Assembly: GCA_930367205.1 (NCBI GenBank)
Contig: CAKNEZ010000025.1
Coordinates: forward strand, 62,001-126,000
Length of the DNA: 64,000 bases
Reading direction: 5' to 3'
DNA from: Acanthosoma haemorrhoidale
Taxonomy: Eukaryota > Arthropoda > Insecta > Hemiptera > Acanthosomatidae
The notes beneath the pieces are model-generated. The model had not been told where the DNA came from and ran no database searches. It worked only from the letters and a program-made list of their open reading frames with translations. The first letter of the stretch is position 1; every line of letters starts with the position of its first letter. The position numbers were made by a program, and so were the translations under genes. Positions 1-11,339 of the stretch are shown in pieces.

Positions 1-430
1 AATAGAAAATAAATTGCTAATATACAAAGCTATACTTAAGGCAATCTGGACCTACGGAATAGAGCTATGGGGGACAGCAAAAAAGTCAAGCTTATCCAAT
101 CCTTTCAATCAAAAGTCCTGAGAACTATAGTAAATGGCCCCTATAACGCCGGCAACAAAACTCTTTATTACAATCTTAATATACCTTACATTCTTGAACT
201 CATCAAGTCCTGGCAATGGCTGTTGCTCCAATCAAGTACTGAGCGTATGTGGCTATCGCGCTCTTGGTCAGCCTCCACTTGCTCGTATCCGGTGACGCGG
301 CCCAAGACTCTGCTTCCTCTTTCGCATGCGAGGGAGGTGACAACCATGTGAATTTGGGAGGCTCTGGGCTGTTTGTATATACTGTACGAATGAGCGAGTG
401 AATGAAAATTGTAAATATGGTATATTAAGC
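1..430 (+). mobile_element. 3' end of a jockey-like non-LTR retrotransposon (copy 1 of the duplication)
   Basis: The first 210 bases translate in one frame to the C-terminal end of a LINE reverse transcriptase, with an ILKAIWTYGIELWG motif typical of the jockey group thumb region. A non-coding tail follows that recurs at least six more times in the window (about 13.1, 14.5, 15.7, 17.5, 45.6 and 52.4 kb). The tail is recognisable by CTCGCGCTCTTGGTCAGCCT and by GAGCGAGTGAATGAAAATTG. The element is cut by the window edge. It is identical in layout to 52270-52700, so it was copied with its flanks and did not insert independently. It cannot make a protein. Confidence 0.75.
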
Positions 431-2433
431 GTGGTCGAATGCTTTCAGTATCCAAGCCTTTAAACATCCTAAGAATTTAAAAATCAAATCTTAACAAAAA
501 AATAAATATATTAAAAAAATCAATAATTGTGAAGTACAGTATATTTGGTCGTCTCTCCGTCAAGTGTAATACATACATTTTAATTTAGGAATTAATATAA
601 ATTTAATGAAACAGAAAAAATATTTTTTTCAATATTGTTGAAAATTGTCACTTAAAGAAATACTTATGTAAGTTACTTCAAGAACCATGTACAATCTCGT
701 CACACCTCCTCTATGTTTGGTTGCATCTGTGCCACAACTTGATTATCCAGCTACTGTTTCGTTTAAAAATAATATTACGTAAAATAAATTGGCCTCCTGT
801 TATCTTTGCTTTTGGATTACGTTCGAGCCTAATAGCAGAATATATTCTTATAATGACTGATGATTGATGTAATATAAGTAAGAGATCCCTGAGGACGAAG
901 TGTGGATAATGACCAATCTAAATAGTATTCTGAAAAGTAATGGTCATTATGAAAATCTATTTGGGTAGGGTCGTGAGGGACCGGGTCTATTGTGTGGGTT
1001 TCAATTCGCGATGCGAGGTCGAGACCGTCTGGGTCAGTCAACCGTGAATGGGCCTCAGAAAAAGGCATGAATGCCCGGACGTTAAACTCATTATACCACC
1101 GGGTTTTTTTTGTTTTGTTTTGATTTTTTTTTAGGGGGTTTTGAAAGTGTGTTTTATTTTCCCCAGCTCTCCTTTTAGTCAAAATATTGGGACGTCTGTT
1201 TTCGCCGATAGAGTGTTTTCTATGTCATTCGGTGGCCCGAAGGTGAGGCTCTACTTTCAAACTGGTACACGCCTATTGTCTTTTGTTTCAGTCTGTATGT
1301 ATGCACGGTTGTATTCAATGTATCACCACTATTAAAAGAAACTAAAATAAAATTCAAATTGTTCAAAAACAAATGTCTCAGAATCAGAAATAATTACCCT
1401 TACTACAGCAGAATTTTCCAATTAAATAACCCAGCCCTGAATCCACTAATTAAATAAATAGTAAATTACACTACCTATATCCACATGAGAACCAAAAAGA
1501 TTTTGTATACATTGGAAAAGGTGTTTTGGTGCCGAAGTATTTGGAGCTAATTTTATACGAGCTCAATCCTCTGAATTCAGATATGGCATTGGTTTTTGCC
1601 AAGGAGCTCGGATTTCTAAGATGTAACATTTTAGTGAAATGTACACTACACTATTTTATGATAAATCCATGAATCGGCGAGAAAGGGGTGGGGGCGATGT
1701 GCGCGCCGCCCCCAGGTCAATAGTGCGGGGTGGGGAGGTATATCGACCCGCCACATACTGGCCGGCACCGCTCCCGGCTATCTCTTCCAACTGTCGTCTC
1801 TCCGCCACCTTCAGCCAGCGGGCTGATCATCCATTCAAGAAATGTACCATGGATCAATGAGGGGAAATGACACATGGAATAGTAAACATAAAACCATATC
1901 ATAACATATCAATAATAAGACAAATCATTCCATAACAAAAAAATGTCAGAGGTCCAGCCGTGTGGTTTACGAGGCAAATCTTCCTTCATGGGCCGATCAC
2001 TGACTGTTGAACTGGGAATGATAATGGTACTCCTCCCATCTGAGCTATCCCGGGTGTCCCCTACCTGCTATAAGCTGGGATATTTCAGGTCATCAAACGC
2101 TAACAGGCAAGCAAGCAATATCAGGATTAATTCAAAATACCCTGTCTGTGCATCGTTCATTCAACCAAAAAGGTTATTAGCTAATTTTAGCGGATGTCAT
2201 GGAATTAGACGCTTGGGATGCAGGGGTTACTTGACAGTGTTGCCACATACAGGCAAGGGACTAATCACTAATGTGCCTAGTGCTTAATGATTGGCATTAT
2301 CCAAGTAAAGATATCACGTGGGTAGAAGAGAAGTAGTGCACAGAACTTGTCATGTATTGCGGGTCTCAAGCTTGTAATTTCGAGACGGCGACTACATACA
2401 AATGGATCTTGGAACATAAAAAGCAATGTTTAT
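430..2433. other. Duplicated non-coding stretch without recognisable genes
   Basis: AT-rich sequence shared with about 52700-54700. It contains homopolymer runs and a GC-richer patch near 1680-1860, and several short open frames with no family resemblance and no conserved reading-frame bias between the two copies (indels are not multiples of three: for example copy 2 lacks bases near 1707). I see no RNA gene or transposon ends in it. Confidence 0.5.
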
Positions 2434-2438
2434 GCACC

Positions 2439-2621
2439 TGTTATGTATAATTAAAACTAATGACTATTTAATATAATTGAAACCCTTATATCATGTAACC
2501 ATTATTTGTAACCTTGTTGTAACCTTTATATAAATATACTTCATGTTCTCGCTCCAAGCCACGTGTACGTTATCAATTATTTTATTACCCGTTTTTTCCC
2601 ATGATTTATCTAAACATATCA
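2439..2621 (+). repeat. Left LTR of gypsy family A
   Basis: 183 bp, TG...CA termini, nearly identical to 8758-8940 and to 54706-54888. It would carry promoter and polyadenylation functions; a CTTTATATAAATA stretch near 2525-2537 is the likely TATA region. Confidence 0.93.
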
Positions 2622-2811
2622 ATTGGCGACGAGAAAAAGCTGATTAAACTATCCGAGTTTCAAGTTCACGGACATTGCCAGTAGTTCGTATTCCTTGTAT
2701 ACGCGGTAAGTCGTAATTTTTACCGCGAGTGCTTTTCCGTTGTACTTTTTCGCTGTTTTATCCGTTTTCCGTTTTATTTATCGTTCGGATTAATTATCAA
2801 GATCATCAAGA

Positions 2812-3460
2812 ATGGATGCACAACAATTTAAAGAATTCATGGGTGTGCTTACATCACTTATAAGCTCTCAAACATCAAGTAAACAAGACCCCAAGTCAGA
2901 CACGAACAACCTCGCAAATGTGAGTATTTTTGAAAACTTTGATTCAAAAAAAGAGAAATTTTCATGTTATATGGAACGTTTCGAGAATTATTGCACAATG
3001 AAAAATTTAGTCGATCACACAAAGAAAGCTCAGCTCTTGTGTGGTTCTGTGGGTGGTATAAATTACAATGCACTCACCGTATTCCTTGGACCAGAAAAAC
3101 CTGTCACGTCCCTTGATTGTAAGACACTTGTTTCTAATCTCATGACCACGCTGACCCCTAAACGTAGCGCAATTGTGACCCAACACTTTTTCTTGAACAT
3201 TACCCAGAAAGAAAATCAGTCGATTTCCGAATTTGTTGCTGCGTTACAGCGAGACATATGAGATTGTGAATTCAAAGTAGAATGTAATTCCGACTCGTGT
3301 AAAAATTCAGAGGGGAAGAAAACAAGTATCTCGGTGAATGATATTTTCCTCAGAGCTCAGTTCATTCGAGGATTACGTCATAACTGGATAAGGGAACAGC
3401 TTCTGCAGTCAACTGTGACTGGTTTTAATAAAATTTTAGCCAAAGCCACTGCACTAAAGG
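2812..3460 (+). pseudogene. Family A gag, N-terminal part, with in-frame stop and truncated
   Basis: The ATG at 2812 follows a 190-base leader after the LTR. The frame encodes about 216 residues of gypsy-type gag (capsid-like, with the retrotransposon-gag feature of a QxExxSISEFVAALQR-type helix near residues 135-148), broken by a TGA at 3259-3261. The frame is open again directly after that stop. The same stop occurs in copy 2 (55526-55528), so it predates the duplication. At about 3460 the gag is cut by family B sequence; the rest of gag, with the zinc knuckles, resumes after 5300. Gag would assemble the cytoplasmic virus-like particle. Confidence 0.8.
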
Positions 3461-5299
3461 GCTCTTTGCTCACTACTCGAAATGGATTGCACATTATTCT
3501 GATAAAATTAGATCACTGACCGACTCTAAGACCTTCCCTCTGGATCATCAAACTACTAAAGATTTTGAAAACCTAAACTAAGTATTGCTGAAGCTGCAGT
3601 TACCACAATGAATGACAATGAACAGATGGTAGTAGAGACAGATGCTTCAGACGTCGCCTTGGCCGCAACTTTGAGTCAGGGTGGTCGGCCTGTGGCGTTC
3701 TTCTCACGGACACTCACTAAGTCTGAACGTGCACACCCTGCGATTGAGAAGGAAGCAGCTGCAATTGTGGAATCTCTCAAGAAATGGAGATCTTTTCTTT
3801 TTGGTAGACATTTTCAACTACTAACTGATCAACAAGCACTCTCTTTCGTATTCAACCAAAAACACTCAAGAAAAATAAAAAATGATAAAATTCTACGTTA
3901 GAGACTCGAATTGGCTCCTTTCCAATTCGATATAACCTACCGCCCTGGAAGAGAAAAAACGAAGGCTGATGCCCTATCTAGAGTTTGTAGCTCCATCTCC
4001 AATGATCGACTGTTGGAGTTGCATCGATCTCTCAACCATCCCGGTATCACCAGAATGGTTCACTGGCTGCGGTGCAGGAATCTCCCATTTTCAGTTGAAG
4101 ATGTTAGAAGGGTCAACTCAACTTGTTCGGTTTGTGCCGAAGTCAAACCCCGTTTTCACAAATCTCAAGGTACTCTCATCAAAGCAACTATTACTTTTGA
4201 ACGAATAAATGTAGACTTCAAGGGTCCAATCCCCTCGAAGACGAGGAAATACTACATTCTGACCATCATAGACGAATATTCTGGATTCCCATTCGCCTAC
4301 GCTTGTAAAGACACAACCTCTGGCACTGTCATAAAATGTTTTACAGATCTTTTTATGCTTTTTGGGACTCCAGCTTATGTGCACTCGGACAGAGGTTCCT
4401 CCTTTATTTCGCGAGAATTAATATCATTCCTACATTCCAACGGAATAGCCACTAGCAACTCAACGCCCTATAATCCTCAAGGGAATGGACAGGTGGAGCG
4501 TTTGAATGGTACCTTGTGGAAAACCATAAATCTAGCTCTCAAGACGTAAAATCTCCAGACTCGCGATTGGGAAGAAGTTCTCCCGTAAGCTCTTCACTCC
4601 ATTAGGTATATGTTATGCACTGCCACGAATTGTACTCCTCATGAACGATTCTTTAGTTTTCCTCGCCGAACCTCAAACGGAGAAGCTTTACCTACTGGGC
4701 TTACCACACCTGGGCCAGTACTCATCAAACGAAACATACGGTCCAGCAAGTATGACGACTTGGTAGAAGAAGCAGAACTTCTAGAAGCTAACCCCTAATA
4801 TGCATGTATTAGGCGGAAAGATGGCAGTGAATCAACTGTCTCTCTACGACAACTTGCCCCTAGAGGGAACACGGATCTATTGCTAAAAGCTGAAGCCCCT
4901 CCACTTATTGAAGAACGAAGAGAAATCTCTCAAATTCGACCTAGCCCTGAAGGAGCTGGAACAGGTCGAGCTGAAGCAGGTCTACCGTTCACCCTAGATC
5001 TGAATAACTCCAGTCCTCGAAATATCAATCGGAAAGTTCAAATTGACCTACCTTCACCTGACACTGAAACCTCAAGACCTAGACGAACTCTCAAGCCTCC
5101 TGCTTATCTGAAGGATTATGTAACCAAGTTTTAGTTCAAAATATAGAGGGGGAGAATGTGATGAAATGGAATGCTTAATATTCCATATGTTCAATTGTTC
5201 AAATTTATTTTCAACTCTGTCATTACTGTCTGTAGTTTATAATAAATAAAAGCCTAATTTCTGGTCTTAAATGTATTTATTATCAGTACAAATACAACA
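3461..5299 (+). mobile_element. 5'-truncated gypsy family B fragment nested in family A
   Basis: From GGCTCTTTGCTCAC at 3461 to the LTR end at 5299 the sequence matches family B at about 25389-27256: late RT/RNase H (VETDASDVALAATLSQ), the integrase zinc domain and catalytic core (DRGSSFIS, NPQGNGQVERLNG), the C-terminal tail and the 3' LTR (5157-5299). The 5' LTR, gag, protease and most of RT are missing. The frame is broken at 3899 (TAG), 4547 (TAA), near 4586 (TAA) and 4797 (TAA). The last two stops are shared with copy 2 but absent from the B element at 23.3 kb. A short shared GGGCTCTTTG at the left joint suggests a deletion after a full nested insertion. Confidence 0.88.
5157..5299 (+). 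repeat. Family B 3' LTR inside family A
   Basis: Begins TGTGATGAAATGG after the polypurine tract GAGGGGGAGAA and ends ACAAATACAACA. It is about 16 bases shorter than the other B LTRs, lacking one unit of a CATATGTT-type direct repeat. Family A gag resumes immediately at 5300. Confidence 0.85.
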
Positions 5300-6370
5300 T
5301 ACAGGTTGTTCATCTTTCTCTAGTGACACGTATCACCTATCTGGATCATTAAAAGACCGTTCGTCCAACTGCCCTGATTCTCGTAATAAATTTCATTCAT
5401 CAGGAGCCAAAAATAGATCCCACAGCCGAAGTAGAATAGATTATAAAGCATTAGGGATTCGTGACATATGTACAAGGTGTGCTAGAAATAATCATAGACT
5501 AGCAGACTGTCACGTTGATTATGATAAAGCTCATTGCACGTCATGTAACCGTAAGGGACACGTTTCACGAGTTTGTATCACCAGCCTGTCACAAAATAAA
5601 AAACCTAGTTACGTATCATCTGCAAATGCAATTTCTCACGTCAACGCTGAACATTAATACGGCGTTTCATATCTTAAAGACCTTTTCGAAGTAAACCCCG
5701 ACTCCGATAAATATATCGTTACCGTCCAAATCAATGGAAAACCCCAGCTCATGGAGGTCGATTCAGGAGCAAGATTTTCTCTCCTAAACGAGGATGATTT
5801 TAGGAAATTGAATTTGGAACTAGAAATCCAACCAACAAATACCATTTTTCGAGCGTACTCAGGCAACGAAATTCTTCCGAGAGGAAAAGTGGAGGTAACA
5901 GCCACATATAAAGGTAGAAATGCGTGTGGTGACCTGTATATTGTTCCGTCTGGCCATACAACATTGCTTGGGTGTCAATGGATTAGAGATTTAATGATTG
6001 AATGGAGAGAAATTGATACCACCAAAAACCATATGTCAAGTGTACTTGCGGTGGGCTGTGTCGCTGCGCCTGGCGAGATAATAGCTGAGTTCCCAACTGT
6101 CTTTGCCGAGGAAGTTGGTTGCATTCCAGATTATGAAGTTAAGCTGCAGCTACGACAAGGGGCAAAACCTAGTTTCACAAGAGAACGCCATTTACCTTAT
6201 GCTCTACGAGAACGTGTTGAAAAAGAATTCGATTCCCTGGAAGCTACTGGAATAATTTTGCCGGTTACAACGAGTGATTGGGGATCACCATTAGTTGTTA
6301 TCCCAAAACCAGATGGTGGTGTACGCTTATGCGTTGATTATAAATCAGGTGTCAATAAAAAGATTAATTT
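5300..6370 (+). pseudogene. Family A nucleocapsid, protease and RT fingers (broken)
   Basis: The frame encodes two zinc knuckles of gag (CTRCARNNHRLADC and CTSCNRKGHVSRVC), a TAA at 5655, then an aspartic protease with the active-site motif VDSGARFSLL near 5758. Next comes the start of RT (WGSPLVVIPKPDGGVRLCVDY near 6280-6345), after which the frame shifts near 6350-6375. The order NC-PR-RT is standard for Ty3/gypsy. The protease would cut Gag-Pol inside the particle. In copy 2 the 5655 stop is absent (a CAA codon stands there), so this lesion arose after the duplication. Confidence 0.82.
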
Positions 6371-6374
6371 CAGC

Positions 6375-7573
6375 TAACTTTCCCATACGAAAAATAGAAG
6401 ATGTGTTACACAGTCTACGCAATTCAAGGTATTTTTGTAAAATTGATTTATATAAGGCGTACTTGCATGTAAAAGTCTGTCCAGATAGTGCAATGTCCAA
6501 ACCATAGCAACACACCGTGGCGTGTATAGAATGAACCGCCTCAGTTTTGGCATCAAGTCTGCACCAGCCGAGTTCAATCGCATAATGTCTCAAGTTCTTC
6601 AGGGGTTGCCAAAATCAGAAGCATATTTTGACGACATAATATGCCATGGAGCAACTTTGGAAGAATGTACTCAAAATTTGCGCGCCTGCCTCAAACGTCT
6701 TGCTGACCACGACCTACATGTCAACCAAAGTAAGTGTTCTTTCTTTGAAGAAAAAATTGAGTACCTAGGTCATGTTGTGGAGCACAACCAGATTCGAAAA
6801 TTCCCTGAAAATGTTCGAGCTGTCAACAATATGCCACGCCCTAAAGATGCTGACGGAGTTCGTAGATTTCTGGGACTTCTTACATATTACTCACAATTTT
6901 CAGCCTTGTCATTCCCCCTCCACAGGTTGTTGCAGAACAATCAACGATTTTCATGGACAAGTGATTGTGAAGCCTCCTTTTTGAAATTAAAGGCAGAGCT
7001 TTGTAGTGACCGCGTTCTGATTCCATTTGACCCTACTTCACCAGTCATGCTTACATGTGATGCAAGCCCAGATGGCGTTGCAGCAGTTCTAAGCCACCCC
7101 GTAGATGATGCTGAAAGACCTATTGCCTATGCTTCCCGCTCACTCTCATCTTCAGAAGCTAATTATAGCCAGCTAGACAGGGAAGCTCTTGCTATTATTT
7201 TTGGTGTAAATCAGTTTTATGATTATGTTTTTGGCAAACAGTTCACCCTAGTAACAGACATTCAACCACTATCAAGAATTTTTCAGCATAATAAACAATT
7301 GCTACGCATGACAAGCGCACTCCTGCTCATGCTATCCATACATCAACTGACACCTTGATGGGAGAAGAAGTTCACCAAATTTTTTCTGAACAAATTGTTC
7401 ATATCTCAAGCAATAAAGTTACATTTGAGACTATTCAAGAGGAAACCAAGAAGGATCCGGAACTCAAGAAAATCATCGAGTCACTAAAAAACGACTGCGT
7501 GGACTCAGAATTTACACTGCATGAAGACGTCATCTTCCGCCAAGATCGTATTGTCATCCCTACATCCCTTTGA
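6375..7573 (+). pseudogene. Family A reverse transcriptase palm, RNase H and connection (broken)
   Basis: The longest open piece (6522-7358) has RLSFGIKSAPAEFNRIM, the catalytic EAYFDDIICHG (the FDD variant of YxDD) near 6620-6650, and the thumb. The RNase H start TCDASPDGVAAVLS and the QLDREALAIIFGV and LVTDIQPLSRIF segments of RNase H follow. The pieces before 6522 and after 7355 are in other frames. The protein would convert element RNA to DNA within the particle. Without repair it cannot be made. Confidence 0.83.
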
Positions 7574-8674
7574 AGTCAAGTTATATCAGAACTTCATGAA
7601 ACACATCTAGGGATCATGAAAATGAAACAATTAGCCCGAAAATATGTTTACTGGCCTGGAATTGACAGTCAGATTGAGCGAATTGTCAAAAGTTGTGAGC
7701 GGTGCGCCTTTACAAGATTGGCTCCACCAAAAGTACCAGTTCACCTTTGGGATGAACCATCCGAGAATTGGGAACGAGTCCATATAGATTATGCTGGACC
7801 GTTCCAGGGCCATTATTTCCTTGTTTGCATAGATGCTAAGTCAAAATGGGCGGAAGTTGAACCTATCAAAGAAGCACCTACCACGTCCTGAACCATAAAT
7901 CTTCTCAGAAAGATTTTTTCAACGCATGGATTCCCAAATCAGCTTGTTTCAGATAACGCTAGCATTTTTCAGAGCGAAGAGTTTCATCTTTTTTGCCGCA
8001 CAAACGGAATTTTTCAAAAATTTATAGCCCCTGGCCATCCAGCAACTAATGGCCTTGCTGAACGTAATGTGCGGACACTTAAGGATAAGTTGTGGGCCTT
8101 GTCAAATGACGATACCCCTATGGCAGAAAAAGTCACAAATATCCTATTTCATTACATCCTATTTCCCCTTGCTAATGGCTCCTCACCTGCTGAGTTATAT
8201 TAGAAAAGAAAATTCCGAATCCGCCTGGATGCCTTGTTACCAACCAAACCACACTCTTCTCAGTCAACGCGAGTTACCAGAAGATTTTTTCATGTGGGGG
8301 AGAGAGTGCAAATCCGTGTCTTCAAAAATAACTAGCCAAAGTGGGAGTTTGGTGAGGTGACGAAAAGGTTGGGTCAACAACATTACCTTGTCCACCTGGA
8401 CGAATCAAGGAGAATTTTCAAGCGTCACACAAATCAACTGAGAAACACCCTTGTACAAGCAAAAAAGACTGTTTCATTTGGCTCTTCTCAGTCTTATGAA
8501 ATTCCTCGAGCTCCAGGTCCACCTCAGGAACCTCACACTCAATTTGCACCTCATGATTTTCCAGATTCATCTTCAACCGAACCTTTTCTTCAGACTCCTC
8601 TATGTCCCATCAACAGACCTGTTCGTCAGAGAAGACTCCCAGAAAGGTTTCGAGATCCTAACATATCACTTTAG
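7574..8674 (+). pseudogene. Family A integrase (broken)
   Basis: 7616-7891 encodes the zinc-binding H2C2 domain (WPGIDSQIERIVKSCERC) and the first part of the DDE core (VHIDYAGPFQGHYFLV). The second catalytic Asp (LVSDNASIFQ) lies near 7950. The ATNGLAERNVRTLKD segment with the third acidic residue follows near 8042-8085 in a different frame. The tail 8357-8674 has the basic and proline-rich C terminus ending RQRRLPERFRDPNISL. At least three frameshifts or stops separate these pieces. Confidence 0.8.
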
Positions 8675-8757
8675 TATTGATGTCCCCTCACAAGATACAT
8701 ACTTTTTGATTCATGGTACTATTTTAATGTTAATAATTCTTGAATAGTGGGGGAGAC

Positions 8758-8940
8758 TGTTATGTATAATTAAAACTAATGACTATTTAATATAATTGAA
8801 ACCCTTATATCATGTAACCATTATTTGTAACCTTGTTGTAACCTTTATATAAATATACTTCATGTTCTCGCTCCAAGCCACGTGTACGTTATCAATTATT
8901 TTATTACCCGTTTTTCCCCATGATTTATCTAAACATATCA
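8758..8940 (+). repeat. Right LTR of gypsy family A
   Basis: 183 bp, preceded by the polypurine tract AGTGGGGGAGAC and followed by GCACC, the target duplication. It differs from the left LTR by about one base, so the insertion is young by LTR divergence even though its coding region is wrecked. Confidence 0.93.
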
Positions 8941-8945
8941 GCACC

Positions 8946-9360
8946 TCTAAGGACAAATATCAAAATAAATAGTCAATGCTGTCCAATTTTTACCTTGGCA
9001 AATTTCTCCAAGGGAAGCGCCGTATTTTCCCCAATTGAGAAAAAGGTCCAGATATGATAATTAAAGCATTCCTACTATAATTCTCTCTATCAGCATTTCA
9101 ATGGATCTGTGACTCCACTAAAAAACCTCCTATTATTCCTACAATTTTTGCTTCGTTTGCCTATCGATTAAAAGCCAGAACAGATATAGTGAGAGGCACA
9201 GGGGCAAAAACGTAAGGGTTTCTTTGAATTTTGAATTTGAATTTGATATTTCAGATTTAATTATTATTAATTATTGAACCGACAAGAAAAGAGCAATAGA
9301 AAGAAACAGATACGTTAGCGGTGTCAATGATGTTCCGATCGGATCTTGTGTTGAAAAATG
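8946..9360. other. Unassigned AT-rich spacer
   Basis: About 420 bases between the A element and the first solo LTR. No open frame with family resemblance and no repeat ends are seen. Confidence 0.4.
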
Positions 9361-10256
9361 GTTCGTGTTGTGTTACCACGAATAAATAGAAGTTCCCCTC
9401 TTCTCGGGCCAGAAAATATCAACCTATGTTTCTATACTTTAATAATAAAAACCTTAAAGCGTCAGCTAAGAGAGGAAACTAGTGCATGAAACAGCTGAAG
9501 CCCACTAGGGGCGTGGGTGAGGACTATTCTCTGACCTGCCTATAAGGGGCCAGATTGAGAGCGTTTAACACAATCTTGGAGCCCGGCATCTGAAGAACAC
9601 TGTGTTTTCTCTCTCTCTCTCTCTCTCTCTCTAGCTCTCTTGCTCTCTCCCTTGCTGCTCTACTCAAGCCATGACTTTTCTACTCAAGCCATGACTTTCT
9701 TATTCAACTACCTCTGCATCTCTCTTTCCTAAACTCGCTATGTTTTAGTCCGGTGTTGTCAGACCCCACACCTTCCTAGTGGGAATCTCTGCCTTCGTGT
9801 CGATAAAACTAGCACCTCATTTGGAAGAGACCTCTTCTTTGTGGACGACGGTCTCCTGGGGCCCTTGAAACTTTACCTAGTAGCGTCTCTCCCAGCGATC
9901 CAGTCTGCCTTTCTACGGTTCACAGTCAACTTTGGTATCAGGCCGGTTTTCGCCTACCTGTAGATACCGCGTGTGAATTCGTGGTCATTCCAAGACCACA
10001 TAAACTACCTATAAACCTACCCTGTTCCTCTTCTCCTAAACATAGTGCACTGTCGGGGCACACCAACACGCCCATACGGAGTCAGATCGATACTAATAAA
10101 GATCCTACCAACTAGGCCACCAGCAAAGGTCAAAGATCACAGGTGCACCCATTTTATCTCTTTCTGGACGCTCGCCGGACAGCGCCTGGGTCGTAGACAC
10201 CCTAGCCCGCGGCAGGCGTCCTCTCCCTTTGGCCCTACAGTCTTCTGGACAGTTTG
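9361..10256 (+). mobile_element. Solo LTR, long-LTR family, copy 1
   Basis: 9366-10251 (886 bp) runs TGTTGTG...TGGACA and matches, inverted, 20958-21833. The flanks GTTCG (9361-9365) and GTTTG (10252-10256) agree at four of five positions, as expected for a diverged 5-bp target duplication. No internal coding region lies beside it, so it is best read as a solo LTR left by LTR-LTR recombination. It holds a (CT)n run at 9609-9632 and a tandemly doubled CTACTCAAGCCATGACTT at about 9660-9697 that the other copy lacks. Whether the parent is BEL/Pao or gypsy cannot be told. Confidence 0.7.
9609..9632. repeat. (CT)12 microsatellite
   Basis: Uninterrupted CT dinucleotides inside the solo LTR, followed by impure CT-rich sequence. 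Confidence 0.95.
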
Positions 10257-10905
10257 GATGGAGAACCTGAACATGAGTAGGTTTTTATATACCAATATAT
10301 AGGTTTATATATACCATTTATGGTTGGTTTTTAGTGAATCAAGGGAAGGTCCCAAAGAAGGGTTAATGGTCAAGAAAACAGACGTGAACGGCATGAATCT
10401 CTTGGAACCACGAAGACCTTTTTCCAGTAGTGCGCAAGACTGACCTTTGTGAGGTTCTATAAGCTTCTTGCAGAAATTGCACATGAAATTTTTTCTGCTT
10501 AAGAAAATTATTTCCACATATTGCTCTTCGTGTTCCAATCCAAATTTTTTTTCGAAGTCCTTTTCTATATCGAAGTAGACATGGCACATCCTTGTTGTTC
10601 ACTTCTTTTATAATTACATGAGCCTAATGTTTACCGCAGTTTATTTGACAGGAAATGAATGGGGTGGAAATATAATATTAGTTTGGCAAGAAAGTGGTTT
10701 CAGTTGCACCAGTAGGTAGCGTTATGTTTGTTTCGTTATTCTTTTGTCAATGTTAGAATTTTTTTCATTTGAGATTTGGTAGTCGATACCTTTAGGCTGC
10801 TATTGAAAGAAATTCCGTGTAATTTTGTTTACAACTGTCAGTTTATGATCAATATTAACATGGAGTGCAAAAATAAGCATTTTTGACACATTTTACTTTT
10901 TTATT
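10257..10905. other. Spacer with one unidentified minus-strand open frame
   Basis: A 94-codon minus-strand frame (10305-10589) has a CNFCKK motif but no family I recognise, and no flanking splice or repeat signals. It may be a decayed exon or transposon piece. The remainder is AT-rich with no features. Confidence 0.25.
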
Positions 10906-11330
10906 TTCATAAAGGCAAGAAAGTGGCTGAGGCTCACAAAGAGATATGTGAAGTTTACGGTGTTGATTGTTTAACAGAACGCGAGTGTCAGAACTTCGTT
11001 CTGGATATTTTTTACTGAAAGATGACCAACGTTCTGGTCGACCTTCTCAAGTTGATGATGACAAAATGAAAGCCATGATTGAATCGAATCGTCATATAAC
11101 TGTGCGAGAGATTGCAAAACAGTTAAGACGTCTTGGACTTGTTAAGAAGCTCGATATTTGGGTTCCGCCACGACAATGCGAGGCCTCACACATCTTTAGC
11201 AACACGTATGAAACTATTGTAGCTGGTTGGGAAGTGATTTCGCATCCCCCATACAGCCCCGACCTTGCACCATCGGATTATCGTTTATTTCGAAGTTTAT
11301 AAAACTACTGGTAAAAATTTCAGTAATAAC
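10906..11330 (+). pseudogene. Internally deleted mariner transposase
   Basis: The N-terminal half reads as a mariner DNA-binding domain in mixed frames (KKVAEAHKEICEVYG, then LKDDQRSGRPSQVDDDKMKA, IESNRHITVREIAKQL). It jumps directly to the C-terminal catalytic end (VAGWEVISHPPYSPDLAPSDY, holding the third Asp of the D,D34D triad). About half of the normal 345-residue protein is missing, including the first two catalytic Asp residues, and at least one frameshift is present near 11025. No clear terminal inverted repeats are visible at the edges. It is a dead fragment of a Tc1/mariner DNA transposon. Confidence 0.8.
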
Positions 11331-11339
11331 GATGAAAAA

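Larger units (their letters stand above)
1..6229 (+). repeat. Segmental duplication, copy 1 (partner 52270-58487)
   Basis: Position 1 aligns with 52270 and 6229 with 58487 in the same orientation, with scattered single-base changes and a few indels. The copies share non-element DNA (about 430-2433), the family A LTR, the A/B junction and several disabling mutations, for example the TGA at 3259-3261 and its counterpart at 55526-55528. Independent insertion cannot give that pattern. The left limit lies outside the window. The right limit falls inside the A reverse transcriptase, where copy 2 switches to unrelated sequence. Confidence 0.92.
2434..8945 (+). mobile_element. Ty3/gypsy LTR retrotransposon, family A, with target duplication
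   Basis: Two 183-bp LTRs (2439-2621 and 8758-8940) begin TGTTATG and end ATATCA. They are flanked by a perfect 5-bp duplication GCACC (2434-2438 and 8941-8945), which proves these are the true ends. A primer-binding-like stretch ATTGGCGACGAGAAAA follows the left LTR, and a polypurine tract (AGTGGGGGAGAC) precedes the right one. Gene order is gag, nucleocapsid, protease, RT, RNase H, integrase, as in Ty3/gypsy; no env is seen. The element is dead: gag has a stop at 3259, 3461-5299 is a piece of family B, and pol is split by several frameshifts. Confidence 0.93.

Noticed and set aside
67..351. A 94-codon protein gene near the start of the window
   Set aside because: The first third is the C terminus of a LINE reverse transcriptase; the rest is LINE 3' untranslated sequence read through by chance.
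4118..4384. Minus-strand 88-codon frames recurring at 4.1, 26.0 and 56.4 kb
   Set aside because: They are antisense shadows of the family B integrase; their repetition reflects the repeat, not coding selection.
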